A stretch of 5,189 bases of DNA, taken from contig CAAFYG010000022.1 in the NCBI GenBank assembly GCA_900767195.1, forward strand, positions 1-5,189, given 5' to 3'. The notes below the pieces were generated by a model. That model saw nothing but the letters and a program-made list of their open reading frames with translations, was not told where the DNA came from and made no database searches. Source of the stretch: Clostridia bacterium (GTDB lineage: Bacteria > Bacillota > Clostridia > Christensenellales > Borkfalkiaceae). Made by a program: the position numbers and the translations under genes. Positions 1-5,189 of this stretch are shown in pieces. Position 1 is the stretch's first letter. The number at the start of each line of letters is the position of its first letter.

Positions 1-852
1 GGAAAAAGTTTTCCCGGGAGCATTGCATTGATTGAGATAATTTTCTCCGAAAGAATAAATTTTATTTTTGTCCGTTTTTACGGTAAAATGTTTCGTTCCC
101 GCCGCAACGTCGGTGATTTTCTCGTCGCCGGAAAAATCGGGCATATTGACGAAATTCGTTTTCGACGGAAGAAACAATCCCGTGATCACAAGTTCTCCGT
201 CATCTAAAAGCAAAGCGAGCGCGGAAGCGGTGGCGGCGATTTTTTTCACTTTTCTCGCGCCGATATAGTCTTCTAACGCCACGAATTTCGTAACGCCGTC
301 TTCGGTGCGTTCCAGCGTTTCGAAAGCCGCCGCCGCATTGCCGAACCAAAGCGTACCGTCTTTTCTGAGCGCAACGCATTTCGTTTTCAGAAACACAACG
401 CTTTCCACGTCGGGTACGGAATTGAGCGCGCGCATATTGCTTGCGCCCGTGTAGTTGCCCCACGCGTATACCTTTCCGCTTTTCATCACCAACGCCGAAC
501 ATTGATACCCGCATTTCAATTCGGCTACCTGCGAAGGATCTATCGTGCCGTTTAAAAGCGGTTCGGGCATTTTATATACTTTCGACGATAACGAGGCGAG
601 CGAGCCTTCTTCGCCATACTGTCCGCAATCGAATTCTCCCCAGCCGATCACCCTGCCTTCTTCGGTGATTGCCACGGCGTGATCGTATCCCGCCGCCGCG
701 TACAACACTTTTTTATTTTTCAATTCGTCCGGAAGAACGGATACGTCGGACGAATTTGCGGACGTAGGCATTTTCGTACTGCCCCAAACGTACAACTCGC
801 CGTCGTGATCTACGCCGACGGAAAAGAAAGAATAGGAAGAGATGCTTTTTAC
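1..852 (-). other. RCC1-like beta-propeller domain, six repeats visible
   Basis: This is the domain within the left-edge gene, from about residue 161 to the edge (residue 444). Each unit has a hydrophobic strand (FFSVGVDHDG, HAVAITEEG, CSALVMKSG, CVALRKDG, ALALLLDDG, HFTVKTDKN), then a strand ending in WG or a relaxed form (YVWG, IGWG, YAWG, LWFG, VITG, YSFG). Preceding stretches such as YAAAGYDHA (211-219) and DVAAGTKHF (408-416) match the A-x-G-x-x-H-x RCC1 signature. Blade 2 also has GEFDCGQYG (232-240), like the canonical GxNxxGQLG. The fourth and fifth units are degenerate: W replaced by F or T, and a short linker. Linkers vary in length between blades. If the fold has seven blades, one more repeat lies just past the left edge. 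Confidence 0.85.
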
Positions 853-1332
853 GTTTCCGGAAAGCTTTTTAGGCACTTTCATATACGAATATCCGGGAGG
901 TAAATTCGCGTGATAATTCTCTTCGTAACTTAAATCCAGCGTGGAAAACATCGGCCCGACAAACACGAATAAAAACATTGCCGTGACGATACACAGCGCG
1001 ATGACGGCAAGCGGCTTGCGAAAAAAGTTTTTCACCACCTGTTTGCCGGGACTGACGATCTCTTCCACGCCGAATTTTTGTATTTCCGACATCTCTTTTT
1101 CCGCGCCCATAAACATACACCTAAGCCATCGCCGCATGGTTTTGCCGAATGCGGCAAACGTTACGCCCACGGCGGCAAAAAATCTTGCCGTTCTCTTTTT
1201 TGCGCCCGGAACGGCATCGGCAGAAGTGTGCGCCGAGGATTCGGAATCTTCCGCTTTTGCCGCGCATTGCGCTTTCATTTCGATTTCCGCGCTTTCGGCT
1301 TTATCGAGCTTTTTATCCTTTTCTTCTTTCAT
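1..1332 (-). CDS. OppC-like ABC transporter permease carrying an external RCC1-type beta-propeller (C-terminus beyond left edge)
   Basis: Seen: the frame is open for 444 codons from ATG at 1332 to the window edge, with no stop. GGAGG at 1340-1344 lies 7 bases before the ATG, and the start is 15 bases past the oppB stop. Residues 1-104 are charged and Lys/Glu/Ala rich, so probably cytoplasmic. Residues 91-133 (SPGKQVVKNFFRKPLAV, then a hydrophobic stretch at about 107-128, then GPMFSTLD) read like the OppC_N segment: basic flank, one membrane helix, GP motif. Basic residues before the helix and acidic ones after it put the following part outside. From about residue 160 come RCC1-like repeats with DG/EG-x-(L/V)-(Y/W)-x-(W/F)-G cores at W183-G184, W231-G232, W291-G292, F330-G331, T384-G385 and F428-G429. 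Known: OppC-type permeases pair with OppB in dipeptide/oligopeptide/nickel importers, and RCC1 repeats fold as propellers, classically seven-bladed. Inferred: the propeller is inserted in the first external loop, and the transmembrane core with the EAA loop follows off the left edge. Alternative: a membrane-anchored propeller protein that never resumes as a permease. RCC1 call strong; OppC call moderate to good. Confidence 0.82.
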   Translation of the reverse strand, partial: MKEEKDKKLDKAESAEIEMKAQCAAKAEDSESSAHTSADAVPGAKKRTARFFAAVGVTFAAFGKTMRRWLRCMFMGAEKEMSEIQKFGVEEIVSPGKQVVKNFFRKPLAVIALCIVTAMFLFVFVGPMFSTLDLSYEENYHANLPPGYSYMKVPKKLSGNVKSISSYSFFSVGVDHDGELYVWGSTKMPTSANSSDVSVLPDELKNKKVLYAAAGYDHAVAITEEGRVIGWGEFDCGQYGEEGSLASLSSKVYKMPEPLLNGTIDPSQVAELKCGYQCSALVMKSGKVYAWGNYTGASNMRALNSVPDVESVVFLKTKCVALRKDGTLWFGNAAAAFETLERTEDGVTKFVALEDYIGARKVKKIAATASALALLLDDGELVITGLFLPSKTNFVNMPDFSGDEKITDVAAGTKHFTVKTDKNKIYSFGENYLNQCNAPGKTFS

Positions 1333-1347
1333 AAAAACACCTCCGCA

Positions 1348-2388
1348 TTATGCCGAAACTCTGATTCTCGGATCGATACATCCGTAAAGAATATCGATAA
1401 TGAAATTTCCTATAAGACTGATAAAAACATAGAACATCTGCAAAATCAATACCACATCGAAATCGTTGGTGTTCAGCGAATTTATGTAAAGTTTGCCGAT
1501 GCCGTTGAGTCCGAATATGTTTTCGATCATGATAGACCCCGAAAAAATTCCCAAAAACCACCCTACCACAAGCGTTACCAAAGGAATCAGCGCGTTTCTG
1601 AACGCGTGCGTGTAAATTACGGTTTTTTCGGAAAGTCCTTTCGCCCTTGCGGTACGGATACAATCCATAGAAAGCGCGTCGATCATCGACGCCCTTACGT
1701 ATCTCGTCATGCCGCCGAGAGAGCAGAACGTCATTACGATGAGCGGCAACGCCATATAATACATTCTGTCGGCAAACGCCGTAAATCCCGTATACTCGCT
1801 ACCCGGGGTTTTTTGCCCCGATACGGGAAAGATTTTTACTTTAATGGCAAACAAAAAGATAAAAAGGATCGCCGTGATGAATACCGGCATACTATACCCG
1901 ATAATGCTGCCTGCCTGCACCGCGACGTCTCGTTTCGTGCCGCGTTTTACCCCGCAGAAAATGCCGAGCGGAATGGTGATTCCGAGCGCAAGTATGGTGG
2001 CGAAAATATTGATGAAAACCGTGTTGTTCATCGGTTCTCTGATCACTTCGGCTACGGGGCGTTGATTCAGATCGTAACTGACGCCGAAATTGCCCTGCAA
2101 AACGCCGTTGAATTCGCCGTTGAGTTTCGTGATGCCGAGCCAGTTGCTCCACCGCCTGACGATATTGATCGGAGCGCCGTTCCGATCGATGTAGCCGAGC
2201 TGTATTTTAAACTGTTGACGAAGCCTTTCCAGCCCTTCGGGATCTGTTTTATAAAAATCTTTTTGCAGATCCGCAAGCACGTCTGCCCTGTTGAAGGGAA
2301 TCAGATCGTAGATCGCGTACATCAAAAAAGACAGAAGCAAAAAGACGACTACGATATAAAACACTCTTTGCATCAAATACTTTTTCAT
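1348..2388 (-). CDS. oppB: ABC transporter permease, OppB/DppB type
   Basis: This is an inner-membrane channel subunit of a dipeptide/oligopeptide/nickel-class importer, 346 aa and complete. The ATG at 2388 is preceded by GAGGAG (2395-2400) at 6 bases, and the TAA is at 1348-1350. Seen: the first membrane helix is at about residues 9-29. A long external loop follows, with GNFGVSYDLNQRPVAEVI (99-116), a family hallmark before helix 2. Further hydrophobic segments lie at about 124-146, 161-184, 209-226, 266-286 and 311-337. The cytoplasmic EAA loop is clear: DCIRTARAKGLSEKTVIYTH (242-261), then AFRNALIP, which contacts the ATPase. ENIFGLNGIGKL (290-301) and the C-terminal DPRIR (339-343) are also typical. 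The loop at 30-98 is somewhat long for the family. It lies between the binding protein gene and the OppC-like gene, the usual operon order. Substrate cannot be told from this subunit; the symbol is a family label. Confidence 0.95.
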   Translation of the reverse strand: MKKYLMQRVFYIVVVFLLLSFLMYAIYDLIPFNRADVLADLQKDFYKTDPEGLERLRQQFKIQLGYIDRNGAPINIVRRWSNWLGITKLNGEFNGVLQGNFGVSYDLNQRPVAEVIREPMNNTVFINIFATILALGITIPLGIFCGVKRGTKRDVAVQAGSIIGYSMPVFITAILFIFLFAIKVKIFPVSGQKTPGSEYTGFTAFADRMYYMALPLIVMTFCSLGGMTRYVRASMIDALSMDCIRTARAKGLSEKTVIYTHAFRNALIPLVTLVVGWFLGIFSGSIMIENIFGLNGIGKLYINSLNTNDFDVVLILQMFYVFISLIGNFIIDILYGCIDPRIRVSA

Positions 2389-2441
2389 AGCTTTCTCCTC
2401 ATAGATACTTTTTCAAACCGACGGCAATCGCCTGTGGCTAA

Positions 2442-2467
2442 GCGGGGGAGAACACGTTCTCCCCCGC
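2442..2467 (-). promoter_or_regulatory. Intercistronic hairpin between binding protein and permease genes
   Basis: The inverted repeat is perfect: GCGGGGGAGAAC at 2442-2453 and GTTCTCCCCCGC at 2456-2467. It would fold as an 11-bp GC-rich stem with a 4-base loop. It lies in the 114-base gap between the binding protein stop (2503) and the oppB start (2388). No T tract follows on either strand, so it is not a standard intrinsic terminator. In many binding-protein operons (the malE-malF gap is the classic case) such a structure protects the 3' end of the upstream message, so the binding protein is made in excess over the membrane subunits. That role is inferred here. Confidence 0.6.
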
Positions 2468-2502
2468 CGCGCCATCGAATATAAGTCGCTTTTTATAATC
2501 GA

Positions 2503-4716
2503 TCAACCTTGCGCGTCTAAAACGCCGCAATACAAAATCGCTTTTGCCGCGCCGAAGAAAGGCGAGGTTTTGAAATTGAGTATCTTTGCATTATAGCAAT
2601 CGTAGTATACGTTTCCGTAAAGAGGGATATCCGGTATAAGCTCGTTCCAGCGAAGCATATATGCGGCAAACCATTTATTGTATTCCGCAGTATCGCCCGG
2701 GGCTACGCTGTATACCATCGCAAAGGAAAGATAGTTCATGCCTAACTTTCCGCCGCTCTTTTCCATGGCCTGATCGTAAGTAAGGCCCTTGTTGGCGGCG
2801 TCGCTCCACTTGAAATCCGCGTCGTACGGATCGGACAACTTGTTGTTGCTGTATCCGAAATAGGCTTTATACAAAGGATCGGTTTCGTCGACCCAGTTGT
2901 ATGAATAATCGTAAATACAGCTGTTCCAGCCGGTTGCCAGGTTGAACATACCGTACGTGGGCGTTCCCGTGTAGGTGCCTCTTCTGTAGATCTGATCCAA
3001 AAGCACCGCGAACGTTCCGGTGGTTTGCGTAAGGCCGATTCCGCACTCCCACAAAGCCGTGCCTTTGATATATTTCGTTTTAAGAAGATCGGATACTTCG
3101 TTGGGATAGGTGGAGAACCAGTTGACTACGCAAGGCATATAATAATCGTCGCCCACTTTCACCGTTTTGTACTCTTTGCCGTCGGTATAGTTGGCGTTTG
3201 AGTTGCTCACCGATTTGTAGTTTACAAACCATTCGTTTTCCGCTTCTTTTGCGGTGAGTTTTCTGTAACGCACGCCGCTGCCGCTATACGCCTTTCCGTC
3301 TTCGTTGTAAATCCAGCCGTCCTTTTCGAGCGCCTGTTTCGCTTTGGCGGTACTTACCGCGTAGGAGTTAAGCTCTTTTTCAAGCTTATCCTGGTTATCG
3401 ACATACGCCTGGAAGTTTACGCTGTACGGGCCGTGAACCACCGTGCCGAATCCGCCGCAGAAAGTGGTGGCGAAATCTTCACGATCCAAACAATACGCGA
3501 ATGCCTGACGAACGCCTTCGGACATTGTAGGACCGAAATCGCAATCGAACTGAACCTTTCCGTAGCCGGCTCTGTCGTAGTGGACGTTTTTAAAATTACC
3601 GCTCTTTGCAATCAGAATGGCGTTGTTTACGGGAGCGTAGCCGGTAAGCCCCGTTAATACGTCGATTTCGCCGCCGGCAAGCTGACCGAACTGAGTTTCG
3701 TCTACCACCTTTCTGTAAACCACGGTTTCTACGTGCGGCAACTGTCCTTCGAAATTGCCTTTGAACTGCGGATTGATTTTTAAAGTAGCTTCCCAGTTTG
3801 CGCTATCGTACTTCGCGATTGTGTACGGGCCGGAATACGGATACGTGGCGGTATCGGTCCGCGCAGCCGTGATATGATCCGCTTTTGCGTATTTATCGCT
3901 CTTCTTTGCATACCACGCGTCGGTAAGATACACGCCTTTTCCGTCGTCTTTCACTTCAACCCCGTCACCTAAAACCAGCCCGAGATGGTTGCAGTCTACC
4001 GCGCCGTAAGTATCGGCAAAGTAATAAGGATAGTTTTCGGAATTTACTTCCAGGGAAAATTGATAATCGCCGAGAAGCCGAAGACCGGAAAAAGCCTTGG
4101 ACGCCGTTCCCTGATCGGTTACTTTCCCTTTTTCGTCTTTGATTTCAACGTACTGCCCGTCGTTCGTGCCGTCGTATAAATGGAAACTCTCCCAACCGAC
4201 GAGAGAATAACCGGCGCGATTGTATTGAACGCTCGCCTCGGAAACGGGAGAACTCATGGCAAGCGTGTACGCCACGTAGTTTGCCGCTTTCACGTCCGAT
4301 CCGTCGCTGAATTTCAGTCCTTCGTTGATCGTGATCGTGATTTTGTAGGTGCGAGAGCCGTCGTCGTGCTTGATTTCCTGCGCCTGATGCTCCTTTACCG
4401 CCGTTTTGTTCCACACGTAAGATCCGGCTTTATCGGTTTCCATCGTGGCATATCCCGTTGTCAACCGATTGATATCCTGATCGGCGGCGTTCGCGCTGGA
4501 TTGACCGAGCGCGGGCCAACGGAAATAGCCGCTCATCTGCGTGTTGTTGCCGAGAATCACCTGTCCGCCGACTTTAAAGTCGTTATATACCCGCCCGTCG
4601 GTAGGGTAATCCTCCGTCCGTCCGGAAGGTTGATCAGGCTTGCAGCCCGCAAAAGCGGGAAGCGAGAGACAACCTGCCATCAGTACCGAAAAAACCAATT
4701 TTGTTGCTTTTTTCAT
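2503..4716 (-). CDS. ABC transporter substrate-binding lipoprotein, SBP family 5 (OppA/DppA-like), unusually large
   Basis: This is an extracytoplasmic receptor that binds the solute and delivers it to the permease pair. It is 737 aa from the ATG at 4716; the TGA is at 2503-2505. The start is set by GGAGG at 4725-4729; an in-frame ATG at 4776 has no ribosome site and would bury the signal peptide. Seen: signal peptide MKKATKLVFSVLMAG..., with lipobox-like FAGC giving lipidated Cys25 and a polar linker after it; Cys16 (MAGC) is a weaker alternative. Family 5 marks are YKITITINEGLKFSDGSDVKAANYVAYTL (split as 124-138 and 139-152), GPYTIAKYDS (296-305) with INPQFKG (314-320), VRQAFAYCLDRE (402-413), and a C-terminal LIPDIPLYGNVYY (693-705). 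Family members are commonly 500-600 aa; the excess lies in extra stretches at about 180-290 and 470-530. The mature part has nine more cysteines. It is first in the operon. Ligand unknown: peptides are likeliest by family, but sugars, nickel or other solutes are possible. Confidence 0.95.
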   Translation of the reverse strand: MKKATKLVFSVLMAGCLSLPAFAGCKPDQPSGRTEDYPTDGRVYNDFKVGGQVILGNNTQMSGYFRWPALGQSSANAADQDINRLTTGYATMETDKAGSYVWNKTAVKEHQAQEIKHDDGSRTYKITITINEGLKFSDGSDVKAANYVAYTLAMSSPVSEASVQYNRAGYSLVGWESFHLYDGTNDGQYVEIKDEKGKVTDQGTASKAFSGLRLLGDYQFSLEVNSENYPYYFADTYGAVDCNHLGLVLGDGVEVKDDGKGVYLTDAWYAKKSDKYAKADHITAARTDTATYPYSGPYTIAKYDSANWEATLKINPQFKGNFEGQLPHVETVVYRKVVDETQFGQLAGGEIDVLTGLTGYAPVNNAILIAKSGNFKNVHYDRAGYGKVQFDCDFGPTMSEGVRQAFAYCLDREDFATTFCGGFGTVVHGPYSVNFQAYVDNQDKLEKELNSYAVSTAKAKQALEKDGWIYNEDGKAYSGSGVRYRKLTAKEAENEWFVNYKSVSNSNANYTDGKEYKTVKVGDDYYMPCVVNWFSTYPNEVSDLLKTKYIKGTALWECGIGLTQTTGTFAVLLDQIYRRGTYTGTPTYGMFNLATGWNSCIYDYSYNWVDETDPLYKAYFGYSNNKLSDPYDADFKWSDAANKGLTYDQAMEKSGGKLGMNYLSFAMVYSVAPGDTAEYNKWFAAYMLRWNELIPDIPLYGNVYYDCYNAKILNFKTSPFFGAAKAILYCGVLDAQG

Positions 4717-4724
4717 AAAAAAAA

Positions 4725-4729
4725 CCTCC
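4725..4729 (-). promoter_or_regulatory. Ribosome binding site deciding the binding-protein start
   Basis: GGAGG is on the minus strand, 8 bases upstream of the ATG at 4716. No comparable site precedes the in-frame ATG at 4776, where the upstream sequence is TTAAGAAGTCTCT. This selects 4716, and the signal peptide then begins with the expected MKK. Confidence 0.85.
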
Positions 4730-4730
4730 G

Positions 4731-4777
4731 ATTTTAATATTTTAAGCCATTTTATCACATTTTCAACTTCTTTCATA
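4731..4777 (-). promoter_or_regulatory. Candidate promoter(s) of the transporter operon
   Basis: Two overlapping sigma-A-like readings exist on the minus strand. One is an extended -10, TGATAAAAT at 4757-4749, with only a poor -35 (TATGAA) 17 bases upstream. The other is TTGAAA (4766-4761), a 16-base spacer, and TAAAAT (4744-4739). The second would leave a leader of only about 15 bases, starting just before the GGAGG, so the first seems more practical. The interval is AT rich and lies downstream of the terminator at 4901-4935, so a promoter is expected about here. No experimental support. Confidence 0.4.
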
Positions 4778-4796
4778 GAGACTTCTTAACAAAACG

Positions 4797-4813
4797 GTGA
4801 GACTTACTCTCAC
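4797..4813. promoter_or_regulatory. Short inverted repeat upstream of the operon promoter
   Basis: GTGAGA (4797-4802) and TCTCAC (4808-4813) are perfect inverted arms around five bases (CTTAC). The repeat sits about 20-50 bases upstream of the candidate promoters and about 80 bases before the binding-protein start. It could be an operator or activator site for a dimeric regulator, or a chance palindrome. No other copy was noticed in the window. Confidence 0.3.
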
Positions 4814-4900
4814 GCATAACGGCAATGAAAGCGGCGAAAAAAGCGTAAAACGTATCGCGGATTTTATTTTGCAAACTTTATCTACCGGATGTTTTATTAT

Positions 4901-4935
4901 AAAAAAGGCTCACGGGCGTTTCCCGCGAGCCTTTT
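4901..4935 (-). terminator. Intrinsic terminator for the gene to the right
   Basis: The arms are at 4907-4916 and 4922-4931, with a five-base loop (4917-4921). On the minus strand the 10-bp GC-rich stem is fully paired, counting one G-U pair (4926 with 4912); on the plus strand that position is an A/C mismatch. A A-tract/T-tract flank adds four pairs. Six T residues (4906-4901), then TATAATAAAA, follow on the minus strand. It therefore most likely stops transcripts coming from the gene that ends at 4997, and separates it from the transporter operon. With TTTT at 4932-4935 it may work weakly in the plus direction too. Confidence 0.8.
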
Positions 4936-4968
4936 GCATCGTCTGTGAATTATACTAAAGATTAGGGG

Positions 4969-4998
4969 GCGGTTGCTGATTAGCAACCGCTGTTTTTT
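4969..4998 (+). terminator. Terminator-like hairpin with plus-strand T tract
   Basis: GCGGTTGCT (4969-4977) and AGCAACCGC (4982-4990) form a perfect 9-bp stem with a GATT loop. On the plus strand it is followed by TGTTTTTT (4991-4998), the form of an intrinsic terminator. On the minus strand the stem is followed by CCCCTAATC, not a T tract. The T tract overlaps the stop codon of the minus-strand gene (4997-4999). No plus-strand gene was found that would use it; it may block antisense transcription into the right-hand gene or act as a 3' stabilising stem for that gene's message. Confidence 0.6.
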
Positions 4999-5188
4999 AG
5001 AAAACTATTATTTCATGATCACTAAATGTATATTCGTATTGCTTGTTGCCGTTTCCGTCTGTGATTTCATGAATATGGAACACACCTGTTTTTCCATCAA
5101 TATTGTACTTTACTTTCATTGAAATCTTATTGTCTTTTACCTCGCGTTCCACAACGTATTTGCCTTTCGACGTACCGCTTCTGAATTC
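4997..5188 (-). CDS. C-terminal fragment of an unrecognised protein (N-terminus beyond right edge)
   Basis: The minus-strand frame is open from the right edge for 63 codons, ending in TAA (4999-4997). It starts in the window as EFRSGTSKGKYVVEREVKDN and ends with EYTFSDHEIIVF. I do not recognise a family. The fragment is polar, with alternating hydrophobic/charged residues (KISMKVKYNI, GVFHIHEI, YEYTFSDHEIIVF), as expected for a beta-rich domain; it has no membrane segment. By my count its G+C is about 35%, clearly below the roughly 48% of the transporter genes, and it uses ATA, AGT, AAT and ACA codons freely. It is followed by two hairpins, the second a good terminator in its direction, which supports it as a real gene end. 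Function unknown. Confidence 0.65.
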   Translation of the reverse strand, partial: EFRSGTSKGKYVVEREVKDNKISMKVKYNIDGKTGVFHIHEITDGNGNKQYEYTFSDHEIIVF

Positions 5189-5189
5189 A

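Noticed and set aside
1..1332. Frameshifted or degraded gene, since no start-to-stop frame exists here
   Set aside because: Codon-by-codon reading of the minus strand shows one uninterrupted frame from 1332 to 1; only the stop lies outside the window.
1078..2484. Long plus-strand open frame of 468 codons
   Set aside because: It lies opposite oppB and the start of the OppC-like gene, whose motifs, ribosome sites and order are clear. Its translation is Arg/His rich without any recognisable motif and it has no ribosome site.
4180..4737. Plus-strand open frame of 185 codons
   Set aside because: It is antisense to the N-terminal part of the binding-protein gene, which has a signal peptide, ribosome site and family motifs. 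The translation shows no domain.
4717..4776. Twenty-residue N-terminal extension of the binding protein from the ATG at 4776
   Set aside because: It has no ribosome site, overlaps the likely promoter, and would place a charged segment ahead of a standard lipoprotein signal peptide.
4869..4900. Possible plus-strand promoter (TTGCAA ... TATTAT) for a small RNA ending at 4998
   Set aside because: The spacer is 20 bases, too long for a normal promoter, and a hairpin at 4907-4931 follows at once. Not enough to call an RNA gene.
5182..5188. GAATTC at the right edge as a cloning junction
   Set aside because: The site is internal to the edge by a base and another GAATTC occurs near 631. The edge looks like an arbitrary window cut, not a vector boundary.

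Overview
The window looks like a piece of a Bacillota (Clostridia-like) chromosome, possibly from an uncultured gut lineage. The signs are strong GGAGG ribosome binding sites, a lipoprotein-type solute-binding protein and short intergenic gaps. Base composition is moderate (roughly half G+C in the transporter genes). The exact lineage is a guess. All supported genes lie on the minus strand, so the biological order runs from right to left.

At the right edge (4997-5188) is the last 63 codons of an unrecognised, AT-rich gene. After its stop come two hairpins. One (4969-4998) carries a T tract only on the plus strand. The other (4901-4935) is a good intrinsic terminator for minus-strand transcription. 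The interval 4717-4900 then holds an inverted repeat and candidate promoters for the next transcription unit.

That unit is an ABC peptide/nickel-type importer operon. It starts with a large family 5 solute-binding lipoprotein (2503-4716, 737 aa). A 114-base gap with a strong hairpin but no T tract follows, then an OppB/DppB-type permease (1348-2388, 346 aa). Fifteen bases later, with its own GGAGG site, comes a second permease-like gene that runs off the left edge (1-1332, 444 codons seen). ATPase genes of the oppD/oppF type would be expected further left, outside the window.

The notable feature is the second permease gene. Its first ~145 residues look like an OppC-type N-terminus: a cytoplasmic tail, then one membrane segment of OppC_N type. 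Where OppC normally continues with a short external loop, this protein goes into at least six RCC1-like repeats, which suggests a beta-propeller on the outer face of the membrane. The open frame has no stop inside the window and is easily missed by start-to-stop ORF calling. A plausible reading is that the lipoprotein captures a peptide-like or other ligand, OppB and the OppC-like protein form the channel, and the propeller sits outside next to the binding protein as a docking, sensing or capture module. The last point is inference.
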